From: Edaphochlamys debaryana | Lineage: Eukaryota > Chlorophyta > Chlorophyceae > Chlamydomonadales | Direction of reading: 5' to 3' | Length of the DNA stretch: 64,000 nt | NCBI GenBank assembly: GCA_016858145.1 | Contig: JAEHOE010000070.1 | Span: 124,001 to 188,000, forward strand | In this document: one piece after another, positions 25,387-36,000 of the stretch | Layout: each line of letters begins with the position of its first letter | Position numbering within the stretch: position 1 is the first letter of the stretch | The notes under the pieces: generated by a model | What the model saw: only the letters and a program-made list of their open reading frames with translations | Told to the model about the DNA's origin: nothing | Databases searched by the model: none | Program-made: the position numbers and the translations under genes

Positions 25387-26016
25387 GGAGCTACATGCAG
25401 TACATGCATGCAGCACTGCAGCCTCAGCCGCCATCCCTTCACTTGATGCTTAGTTGCATCCGCGTGCTGCTGACCCCCTTCCGGCTGTCCGGCCTCGCCC
25501 TTTGCATGGCACATGGCATGCACGCCTCTGCCCTCTGCCCGCCTCGCTAATAAGCTTCACGCGCACCACGCACCCTTCCGCCTTCGCGGCACACGCCCTA
25601 CGGGCACGTGACACCGTAGCCACACCTGGCCATTCACCTCTTGTGATGTGTGGTTCGTTGTCGGGCACGCACCGTTTGTCAAGGGCCATACAACCCGACC
25701 GACATGGCCCGAGTAACCCCTAGGGGTCCCTAGCAGATAGTTTCCCATGCGAGCCACCCATGCCACGGCCACCGCGCGACAGACATCAACACGACACCTC
25801 CTGTTCCCCGTCAGGAGCTCTACAGTGCGTAAGGGTACCCACGCTTCAAGTCCAGCTGCGAGGAGTCCTCCTCGTGGCCTCCAAAGTAGGCACCCAAGCC
25901 CCACCAGCAGTAGTGACGACGCCCATGGCTCCACACCATGACGACCACCTACGTGCCGCCTTCCCCTTCCCCTTGCCCTCCCCTCCCCCGTGTACCCCGT
26001 GTGGCCCCCTGCTGCC

Positions 26017-29000
26017 TCATCGCCCCATGGGCCTGGGCGGCGGCTGCGCCCCCCCAAACGGCTGCTGAGCCGCCGTTTGCTGTTGCTGCTGCTGCTGCTG
26101 CTGTTGCTGTTGGTGTTGGGCGGCGACCGCCCGGCAGTACCTGCGCGGAGCCGCAGGGCAAGGGACAAGAGACGGCTTCGGCGGCAACGCCCTCCATGTC
26201 CCACGCATCCCTTTCTAGGCAGTCACGCTTTGACTTAACTCGTGCCTGCAACCCGTACTGCTCGGTGCCTCCCGGTGCCTGTCCTTGTCTCAACGCCCAG
26301 CGGCAGTCAGAGCCCTCCCTGCAACGTGGCCGGTCCGTCCCGCCCGCCCCCGCAGCGCAGACCCCGCGGCCCCTCACCTGCCCATCGCTCGCCGCGCAGC
26401 CCCCTGCGCGAACGCCCCCACGGCTGCCAGGGCCGCCGCGGCGGTGTTGGCGCTGGGCGGGTGTGCGTGCGTCGCCAGGGTGTCCAGAACGAAAGCGATG
26501 GTGGAGAGCGCTTCCAACGGCTCCAGGCCCATGAGGCGTACGGCAACGTCCTGGGCCTCGTCCGACACGTGGCCCTGGGCGGTTGGTGGGTGGCGGTTGG
26601 CGGGTAGCACCAGGAGTGGGGGCTTTAGTGAGCCCGTCGCTGGGATGCGAACGGAGAGGGGTTGCACTTACCCAAGGACCGAGCCCCGCTCGGCAGCACT
26701 CACCGCCCCCAACTCGGCCAACAGACGGCACCGCCTGGCTAGATCGCTAAGGCCCAAGCATGCCACTCGACATGCACACGACACCAGCCCCAAACCCGAC
26801 ACAACACCGCGAAACCTAGATGCAACCTCAGTTGAAACTGTGCTTGTCCGGTCCATGCTTTATGCTCACCTGTTTGACTAGCTCCACGTACTCCGCCACC
26901 TCCGCCTCCTGCGCGCCCTCCCGGCACGCGTCCGGCCCGCACCGCTCCGCCAGCGCCTCCGCCAGCATGGCCTCAACCACCTCCGGCGCCACGTCAGGTA
27001 CCGTTGACGGTTGGGGCGGTTGGAACGGCGGCGGTTGGGGCGGCTGCTCGGGCGGCGGGCCAGCGCCGGGCGGCAGGGGCGGCGGGTCGGCGCCCTCTGG
27101 CGGGGGCGAGGCTGGCGTGTCGAGCGGCGGCGAACGGGCGGGGTCGAGTGGGGGCTGCGGCCCGCCGCCGTAGCCCCACCCTGTTCGGGGCTGGGCAGGC
27201 GCCGGGGGCCAATAGCTGTGCCCGACTGGGTACCCCTGCGCGGCAACGGTACCGGTACGGTGGAACGGAGCCGGCTGGTCAGCACTCGAGCCGGCGCAGC
27301 AAGGCACGGAACGGAACGGGAGGCGCGTGCATGTACGGCACCGCACCTGGTGGGCGCCGTACATCACGTGCTGCTGCTGCTGGCCGTACGCGGGGTCCCA
27401 CATGTGCCCGCCCGCACCCGCCGCTAGGGAGCCCGGGCCGGGCCCGGGGGCCCCCGGCAGCATGAGGTCATCGGGGAGCGTGGCGAGGCAGCTGTTGGGG
27501 AGCAGGGGCGGAGGATCGGGGCAACGAGATACGGTAAGTGTTTTGCGGTGGAATCGGGGAGGCAGCTGAGGGAGTGGGGGAGGAGTAGGCGAACAGCAGC
27601 GGGATATGGATAGCTGTAGAAGGGACACGGGCAGGAGGGGCGCAGCAGGTGGGCCTTGCTCGGGTGCCGACGTCGGCAGACAAACGCTAAGAACGCTCGA
27701 GGCCCGGCACATCGGCAGTAGCCTCCACGCGCGACAGAGGCGGAGGAGGTGGCTGAGACGGGACCTCCCAGCCCACGGGGCCACGCACTGGTTCTTGCCT
27801 GGCTCCAGCCATGATGTCTGCATGACAGTCAGCACGCACTCATCACTACTTTCCGCCTGCCAGCTCGGGCTAACTCGCCTGTAGAGGTAGCTGTAGTCGG
27901 GCGCATCCATGAATCCCAGCGATGCGATGTAGGCGTTCATCTGGGTCACGGGCCCCAGCAGCAGCGGCTGCAGCAGCTGGGGCGCGCCGCCGGGGCCGGG
28001 GCCGGGCGCCGCGCGGAGGTAGCGGCAGGGGTCCTGGATGGCGGCCTGGGTGAGGGGCAGGCGCGGGGATAGCAGGCAGAGGGCGGGGGAGGGCGGGCGG
28101 CGTGGGGAAGGGGGACAGAGGGGAGCCTGGGTCGGAAGGGAGCGGAACGGGATCGCGTCATGAGTGAGTCTGTCCTCCAGCTTCGCGTGTGGCAGCCCCT
28201 TGGCGGGACACCAGATAAGGCTACCAGAGCGCAGCTTTTGCTGCTTTGCCCGACCTCGTGCCTGCCTTGCTCCTCGCCCGCCGCATCCAGGCCCCGCATC
28301 CCCGCCCTCCCTGCCCCCCTCCCTCCCTCGCTCTGCCCCCGCCTGCACCCCCCGCCTGCACCCCCTCGCCCCTCCCCGCGCCCGCTTGCCTGCTTGAGTC
28401 GGAGCACGGCCTCACGGCTCTCCGTGTCCTTGTTGGCATCGCTGCGCCATGGGAGCGTCCCTGGGGATAGCCGTAACGGACCACACGTATTGCGGGAGCC
28501 GGTCTTAGTAAGCCGGTTCAGAGCTTTACACGGCGCATATGACCACGGGCCCAGCCAGCCCCTGTGCCCCAGCGGAGGGCCCAGCCAGCCCAGTCCCTGT
28601 GCCCCAGCGGAGTAGCTTGTCTCGACGGGCAGACACACACCCACCCTGCCCCAGCCGATGTTGCAGCCCTTCATCCCCCCATTGCCCGCGGTCCCAGGCA
28701 GGCCCAACGCGGCCCAGACCCAAGTCCAGGCCCAGGCCCACCCTCGAGCAGCTCGATGGTGCAGTACAGCCAGGACCACAGGTCATCCCTGCGGCCCAGG
28801 TCCTGCTCCGCGTGTGCGTAGATGGAGGCGTACGTGGTGGAGCCCCTGCAGGGGGTGGATGGGGGCCAGGAGGGGGTGGGGGGCAGGCGGGGGTACTTTT
28901 CCAAGCGGGAAACGATCAGTGGCGGCCGGCGAGCCCGATGCCCACCGAGCAGGCACAGGGCTGGCGGGGGCAGGTGGGACTGCGGCATATGTGTGGGGGT

Positions 29001-31141
29001 TGAGGGAGCGAGTGGAGGCAGGTAGGGCCGCGGCGGGACCGGGTGGGACGGCAACCTAGACTAGCTAGCGTGTGCGTAGGGGCTCCGGGAACGGGCGGGC
29101 ACAGCTGGGGCGGGGGGGCTGAGCCCATACGCCGAGGCCAGCAGCGGCAGGGGCAGGGTGTGGAGGGGAGCCATCGTCGCGCGCTCAGCCGTTCAGGCAG
29201 AAGACTCAAGTCGCAGCGCTTCTGCTGTGAGGCCTGCGGCCCGCGGCAAAGACCTGAGGATGCGGCCGGCCTCTTGGCGCCCCCCGCTTGCCGAGGTGGC
29301 TCCGGGCTCCCCGGCTTCCTACCTCCTACGGTCAGCCCGCGTACTGGTACAGCGTAAGCATGTGAGTGTGCCGAACAGCTGTCCTTCCTCGAGGCCCTAT
29401 GCCCACCGCCCGAGAGCGCATGGGCTTGTGACAGGCCTGTCGTCGCCGTTCCTCATCGTGTGTATGCTGGGCTCCTCGTTGCCCAACACCCACGACCCAC
29501 CCATCGGCATGTCAGTCACTCAGCGTCCGTGCCCCCCACCTGAAGCTGGTGTCTGTCCGCTCCGGCAGCACGTCGCCCGCGTCGTCCAGGTACCGCCGGG
29601 CCAGGCCAAAGTCAATGACCTTCCAGCTGCCTGCGAAGGCGTCATGGGTGGGTTCACACTTGGCAGCGCCCTCCCGTGACCTCATGTCGGGAAGCGTGAC
29701 CCAGCCCCCCCACTCCTGAAGGAATCGGCCCTGATCCTTACCCTCGAGTATACGGCCCTGTTGACCCTTCTCCCGCTCCCGCGGCCCCCGGTCTTCATCC
29801 CCTGCCCTCACTGAACCCCCCTCATGAACCAATGTCCCTGTCCTCACCCGTCAGTGGGTCCGCAAAGGGCGGTCCCACCGCGAAGTTGGCTGGCTTCACG
29901 TCGCGGTGCACGAACCCCGCGGCGTGGACCTAGGGGCCGCCGCACACAGGGTTGCACGCGTGTAGGCCTAAGTAACGGCACGGAACAGGGGACTAGCTCA
30001 AGAGGTTTTGGCCTGGGCCCGTGTGCCGCTGGCAGGGCAACAAAGCAGCGCCATGGGGCCATCTGGCCAAGGGCTGGGAGTGGGAGGGCTGGGCGGGCCT
30101 TCCCTCGAAGCAACCGCAGCCCACGGGCGGGCCCTACAGGCAGCCACCCGGGACTCTGCCTGGCGACCGCCCCGTCGGGGGAGTCAACGCCTGGTCAACG
30201 GCCGGTCAACGCACCTCCTCCAGGCCGCGCAGCATGCAGGACGCCAGGCGCCGCACGGTGGCCAGGTCCAGGCGCCCGCCCGCGGCCTTACGCGCCTCAG
30301 CAACGTTGTTCCCCAGTAGCTGTGAGGTGCGAAAGCAGCGGACCAGGAAGCAGCATGTGGGAGGCACTCAGCTGAGTACACTAGCGAGTAGGATACCCGC
30401 TGGTGCACGCCCCGGCAAAGCCCTTACGAGACGCGAGTCGAGCCGTTAGGTGCGGTGAGGATCGACGCCAGGGGTTCACCCCCGGGAAGGAGCTCAACCC
30501 GGAACACAACTGCTCTACCTCTCGCATGACATTCACTACAGGGATGTTCTGATAGGATGGCAACGAGCGCACCCTCATGTGCTCTCCTGACACGCGGGGT
30601 CCCTCGCGGGCGAGCCAATGCTGGCCGTGCTGGCTGTGCGTGTCCCTTCAAACCCTAACCCGCCTCGCCCGCCCCGGTCGCCATAGCGCCTGCGGGCTGC
30701 TGTCCAGGGCATGTGCCCCACCTCCATGATCATGTAGAAGCGGTCCTCAAAGGTGCCGCAAGCATGCACTTGGCACACCAAGCTGGGCTGCCGCTCCTGG
30801 ATCTTCTTGAGCACCTGCGTGGCGAAAGGACCATGTTCAAGGCATGCTGGCAGCTGGCAAAGAGCACGTATCCGCACCTTGAACTCCTGCTTGACGCTCC
30901 GCACATCCCGCCGGCGCTCAATCTTGAGAGCATACTGCACGCGGTAGGAGCATACATGCTGATGCTTCCGTGCGAGACCCAACCTCTGCTTGCTGGTCTG
31001 CTAGACAGCTCGCGCGCGCACCCGCTTGTCTCCGTCTAGCGTATCCTTCACTTCGTAGACCTCTGCAAACTGGCCTTCGCCAAGCTTCTTAACAATAAAC
31101 CATCGGTCCTCTACCCGAAAGCCCTTGCCAAAGAGCGGCAT
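26017..31141 (-). CDS. Casein-kinase-1/tau-tubulin-kinase-like protein kinase
   Basis: Exons in order: 31141-31022, 30934-30878, 30814-30722, 30319-30215, 29929-29848, 29630-29540, 28845-28742, 28460-28390, 28045-27879, 27491-27347, 27235-26870, 26574-26378, 26140-26017. They total 1,722 nt (573 aa). Kinase landmarks: GEGQFAEVYEV (residues 21-31), RYALKIE with Lys44, HRDVKPAN (133-140), DFGLARR (159-165), then GSTTYASIYAH and DDLWSWLYCTIELLE, the arrangement of the CK1/TTBK group. FMDAPDYSYLY closes the lobe. The tail is Pro rich, has a helical acidic segment (PEVVEAMLAEALAERCG) and ends in a Gln run. Introns 8 and 9 use GC donors (GCAAGC and GCGAGT); GT alternatives break the frame in intron 9. 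In animals TTBKs act on microtubule proteins and cilia; that role here is inference. A tandem duplication sits in an intron at about 28548-28611. Confidence 0.9.
28548..28611 (+). repeat. Two-copy tandem duplication in a kinase intron
   Basis: Two consecutive units of about 30 and 35 bp, each beginning GGGCCCAGCCAGCCC and ending CTGTGCCCCAGCGGA, within the intron 28741-28461. Confidence 0.7.
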
Positions 31142-31329
31142 GTTTGGCAAGGACTGTTCAGCTCAGAGCAGGTGGCGCTGCTAGCATGTTCGAGTGTCTA
31201 CTGTAAGTGCTGCTGATATTAGTTCAGGCAGTACGCCGTGTCTAGCGGCACTTGGTCAACCGGCCGGACACAATTCAACCCTTCCCTCGCCCCCTTCCCC
31301 GCCCCCCGCCGACCCCCTCCCCCTCAACC

Positions 31330-31621
31330 TTCGGTCCTTCTTCTTGCACTTCTTGCACTCGCCGCACAGGCACGTGGGCTTGCGGCCGTGCGCGAGTGCC
31401 GTTCTTCTTCATGGTCTCGCAGGCCTTGACGGCCGCCGCCGACCGCTCCTCGGGCGTGGCGTTGTTGTTGTAGCCGGCCAGGCCGGTGCCCTTGGCGGCA
31501 CTACGCCCCGTTGTCTATAATAGCCCTTGGCGGCCATGGTCTCGTAGGACTTGACGCTGCGCTGGTGCCGCTCCTCGGGCGTGGCGCCCTGCTCCCAGTC
31601 CCGGAAGTTCTGCGGGTTGCC
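31330..31621 (-). pseudogene. Decayed fragment with PEER repeats and a Cys motif
   Basis: Three recognisable pieces follow each other on the minus strand in different frames. First NPQNFRDWEQGATPEERHQR with SVKSYETMAAKGYY. Second, shifted, AAKGTGLAGYNNNATPEERS with AAAVKACETMKKNG. Third, shifted again, RKPTCLCGECKKCKKKDRR. The first two pieces are clearly related (ATPEER-x-S/AVKA/SxETM), so this is a repeat-unit protein. No splice sites repair the frame changes. The Cys motif CxCxxCxxC could bind zinc. I do not know the parent family. Confidence 0.55.
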
Positions 31622-32356
31622 GCCTCCAACGGGGTCCCTTCCCTCGCCCCCTCCCCCGCCGACTTTTTCCTCGGTGGGGACTGGGGAATCCGCCCACTGC
31701 CTCCGTGCACTCCACCAGACCCCAGCTCCCTCCCGTCCTGGTCACTTGACCACTCTCATCCTTCCTATGCCTGCAGGTGCCACCCAGCGCACGCGCCCTC
31801 TCCTCCCAGACCGTGCCCCTCGGCCGGCGCCCTCCGCGCCCGCTAATCCCTCATTTCCCTGGACTCCCCTGTTGCTGTCGCGCTTTCCGGCAGTCCCGGG
31901 CCACCCTCTTGCGAACTGAGAACACATCTTGGGGCCGGTCATGGCCTCAAGGGGCTCCGGGGTCTGGGCCAAGCAGGCATGACGCCAGGAAAGGGGCACT
32001 AGCCATCGCGTGAGAGGCCTGTCCGGCGGCGTGCTTGGCAGAGCCTACCCTTCGTTCCTTCACCCAATTACTAGACCACAATTCCAAGCCCCACAGGATG
32101 TCTGCCATGCGCTTGGCGGTCTGCTGTCGCTTCGACCGGCTAGCCCGCCCCCTTGACGAATCAGGCAGAGTGGGCAGAGTGGGATGTGAGACCGCGAGTG
32201 CTGGACTTGCCACATGAGCCAGCCGTGACATTGGACTCGTGAGCTCAAACTCACTTACCTGTGCCAACGCGCGTATCGTGGCCTTACCACCCATCACACC
32301 TGAAGCAATCTTGAGGGCTACACAATTCCTCATCAGTATTAATCTTCAACTGCCAG

Positions 32357-32421
32357 CATTGGGCCCCCTGGGGGGGACCACGGGGCTCAGCCCTTTTCCT
32401 GCCTTCGGGCAGCCACCCTTG
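32357..32421 (+). repeat. 65-bp dispersed repeat, copy 2
   Basis: Same orientation and length as 24795-24859. It shares the block ACGGGGCTCAGCCCTTTTCC, with the palindromic CCCCCTGGGGGGG before it and a CTTCGGGCAGC stem after it. Confidence 0.75.
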
Positions 32422-33015
32422 TCAACTGCCCGCGCTAAGCGTGCAAGACTCAACAGCCGTTGCGATCTCGACCTACAATACTGCCTGCCTACCGTGCCTT
32501 GCCCCGAGGCGGAAGCCTACGGCCGTGGCGTGACCCCAGGCGTCGCGTCCTTGCAACCCCGGTAACTGCTCTGGAGTGAGCTCTATCCGCATCATAACCT
32601 ATCCTATCAAGGTGGCCTGGCCACTGCCGTCTTCCTGCCCGTTGGAAGTCCTCGAGCCGTGGTATTCAGGTCCCACACCAAGCATCCCGCACTCTGTACT
32701 GCACTGCTGCCCTCTCCCTGCCTTTCGCCCAGCTAGGCCATCCTGCCGTTGCAAGGGCGCCCATCGCAGCTGCGCCCCAAACTCCGCCCCTGTCAACGTA
32801 GGTGCCCCTGACGAGTGTCACATGCCTCCTCACAGACCCCCACACCAACGCCTATCTACCGCAGTAACAGCCACACATGTATCATGCAACGCGACCAGAC
32901 CAGCCAGGCCATCCAGCCAGGCACACAGAGACCAGCCAGGCTATCAGTACCGCCAAACGCACACTACCGGCCTTCCTCAAACCCCCATCCCACCCGCTCC
33001 GCTTCGCACGGCGCC

Positions 33016-36000
33016 TCAGCTTGCCGGCAGCGGCCTGGCTGTGAGCCAGCCCACCACCGCCTCCACGCACGCCGCCGGCGGCTCCGCCGCCACCCCTGGC
33101 AGCTCTGCCAGCAGGCCCGCCACAAACCCGGGCTCCTCCAAGAGCGCCGCCGCCACTGTCAGTCGCTCCACGCCGCGCGGCCCGTCCTCTACCGGAATGC
33201 AGAAGCAGCCGGCGGCCGCCGTGGCCGCGGCGAGGGAGCGGAAGCCAGCGCTCTCAGCTGCGGTGGCGGCAGCGGCAGCGGCGGCAGGCGCTGCCGCTGG
33301 CGGCGCAGCGGCCGCCGGGGCCGGCGGCGGAGGCGGCGGAATGGTGGGGGCGTCCTCGCTGAAGGCACGGAGCATCTCCAGAAGGTCAGTGCGGGTGTAG
33401 GTGACGGCGTTGCGGCGGGGCCGCGACGGGCCGTGCCTCGCTGGCGGCGCCGCGGCGCCGTCCTCAGCCAGCCCATGGCCACCGGCAGCTGCCGCCGACG
33501 CCGCCGCCGTCGGGCCCGCCCCGGTGCCCGTCGGCATAGGCGGTAGCGGCAGCTGGGGCGGCGCACTGGCGCCGCGCGCATCCCGCCCGTCGGCGGCCCC
33601 TGGTGCAGCCCCCGCCGCCGCGGCAGCTGCGGCCGTAGCGCCCACCAGCACCGCCGCCGCCGAGTGATGCTCGCGCAGCGGCGGAAGCGGGATGAGGCCT
33701 CCCCGCGGGCCGCCAGCTCCCGCCGCCGCTGACCTCGCCGCCGCTGCCGTCGGCGGAAGCGGCAGCAGCGACCGCAGCAGCGGCGGCAGGGCCGCCTCCG
33801 CCTCCTCCTCGTCTTCAGAGCCGTCGCTGGAGCTCCTGTCCACGAGCTCTGGCAAGTCCGCCGGTGGCTCGTCCAGCCGCCGCCACACGCGCGACCGCCT
33901 GGTGCCGTCCGCCCCAACCTCGCCCTCGCTCCAACCACCCGCCTCCACCTGCTCATCTTCTCCCTCGTCGTCAGACGGGGAATCTGACGACATCAGAGCG
34001 GGCATGGCCTCCTCACCGTCAGCAGCGGCCGAGCGCCGCCGCGGCGGCGGCCGCCTACGCCGCGGCGGCTCGTCGTCAGACGATTCGCCTTCCAGCAGGT
34101 CCGGCAGGCTCTCCGCGCCGCTGTGCTCGCCGGCGGCAGCGGCAACGGCGGCCGCGGCTGCGGCGGCAGTGCTCAGCGGCACAAAGCCGGAGACGGGCGC
34201 AAGCTCATCGTCGTCGCTTCCGTCGTCATCGTCGGAGCTTGCGACCAGAGCAGGGAGCCCGCCTTCCTCGCTTTCGAGTCCCTCAGCGGCTCTCGTGGCG
34301 GGCGCGACGGAGGCGGCAGGGCGTGCGGCGGCGGAGCGAGAGGCAGTGGCGGGGGCGGGGGCGGCGGCGACGCTGAGCGGGACAAAGCCCTGCGCGGGGC
34401 CGAGCCGGTCCTCGCCCTCGCCGTCGGAGTGCAGCGGCGGCATCCCGCCGCCGCCGCCGTCCTGCTCCATCCAGTCCTCGCCTTCCTCCTCCACCTCCCA
34501 CTCCCCGTCCCAATCCTCCTCCTCTTCCTCCTCCTCCTCCTCCTCCTCGTCGCTGCTCTCCGCCTGCCCCTCCTCCGCGTGCGCCGGCCCCTGCTCGCCC
34601 TCCTCCGTGCCCTCCGCCGCCTCCTCGTCCTCATCTGCCTCCTCCGATTCGTCATCGGACTCGCTGCTGCACACTAGCGGAGGCAGGTCGGCTGGCGCAA
34701 CGGGCACCGTCGCGAGGGTCTCTGCCAGCGGCGCGGGGGCAGCAGGCGTTGGCTCTGCAGCAGCCAGCGCGGCTGCGGAGGGCCATGCGGCTGTGGCGGC
34801 GCCGTCAGCGGTGCTGGCAGGGGCTGGGCTAGCCGTCGGAGGCGCAGCGGCAGCGGCGGCGGCGGCTGCAGCTCCGGCGGCGTGGGCGGCGGCGCCTGGC
34901 TGTTGGCGCGCTGCGAGGTCACCTCCGCCAGCGCTGCTCGGGCCGCCGTCGGCAGGAGGTGCTGGCGGCGGCGACGGAGCGAGCGTTGCAGGCGGGTCTG
35001 AGCGCATCGTGGCCTCCGCCTCCGCCACCGCTTCCCGTACGGCAGCTGCCATGGCCCCGAGCGCATCCTCCAGCGCCTCCGCCGCCTCGGCGGCGGCAGG
35101 CGCCTGGCCGGCCGCCGGCGCCGCCCGCCGCGCCGCCGTCACTGCCTCCGCCGCCTGCGCCGCCAGCCGCTGCATCACCGTCGCCCGCTGCAGCGTCGCC
35201 GCCAGCTCCTGCCGAACCCGCTCCACCGCCGCCGCGGCCTCAGCCCGCGTCGCAGTCGCCACCGCCAGCGCCCGCCCGACATCCTCCCGCGGCAAGGCGT
35301 GCAGGGCTGCCGCTGACGTCGGCAGCGCCGCCGTCGCCGTTGCGGCGGCAACGGTAGCGGCGGTAGCGGCGGAGCTCAGGTCCTGGCGGCGGCGCGCGGC
35401 GTCGGCAGCCTGCTGACGCAGCCCCGCAACCGCTGTCGTCAGCTCGGCGGCGGCCTGGCGGGTGCGCTCCGATGGAGACTCCGCCGCCGGCGCCGTCGAG
35501 CTTCCCGCTGCCGACGAGCTGGGCTCCCCCACGGCCCCTGCAGGGGTCGAGGCGGTTGCTGCGGATGCGGATGCGGATGCGGATGCTCCGGTGGTTGTGG
35601 GACTGGAAGCCTGCTCAGGGACCTGGAGGGCTGCAGGGGCGGCGGCTGAAGCGCTTGCAACAGCCGGCGCCGGGGCCTCGTCGCGAGAAGCGAACCCAGC
35701 GGCGGGGGCCCGTTGCACGGGCAACTCGTCGGCCTCCGGCCCATGACCCCCAGAGATGGCGGCATGGGCCTCATCCGCCGCCTCCGCCGCCGCCCGTGCA
35801 GCCGCCTCCGCCGCCTCCCCACGGCGCGCCGCCTCGGGCCCGCGCCGGCCCGCCTCCGCCTCCGCCGCCTCGAGCGCCGCCATAGCCGCCCGCGCGATCT
35901 CCAGCAAATCGACCTCCTCCGCCGCCTCGGCCGCCTCTTGCCGCAACCGGTCCGCCTCCTGTCGCGCGGCCTCCGCCACGGCCCGTGCGTCGGCCGCCTC

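Larger units (their letters stand above)
22674..26016. other. Gene-poor interval between SAND-Tudor gene and CK1-like kinase gene
   Basis: 3.3 kb holding the 3' UTRs of two convergent genes. I see no exon set that joins in phase. It contains a TIR-like word CAGTGTTTCGGAG at 23149, a 65-bp dispersed repeat at 24795-24859, and a minus-strand TGTAA at 25386-25382 that may end the kinase transcript. Open frames around 23980-24400 occur on both strands but lack ATG or splice support. Confidence 0.45.
31142..33015. other. Interval between CK1-like kinase gene and acidic-protein gene
   Basis: 1.9 kb containing the presumed promoter of the minus-strand kinase at its left end and the 3' UTR of the minus-strand acidic-protein gene at its right end. 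It also holds a decayed gene fragment (31330-31621) and a dispersed repeat (32357-32421), annotated separately. I found no minus-strand TGTAA here for the acidic-protein gene. Confidence 0.4.

Noticed and set aside
28160..28250. Possible extra kinase exon (QKLRSGSLIWCPAKGLPHAK) between exons 8 and 9
   Set aside because: Joining exon 8 directly to AAIQDPCRYL keeps the kinase alignment and phase, and the extra piece has no matching donor.
33692..35416. 574-codon plus-strand ORF, Ser/Ala rich
   Set aside because: Antisense shadow of the acidic-protein exon, since GC-rich Ala/Ser/Glu codons stay open on the other strand. It has no start context or splice logic of its own.
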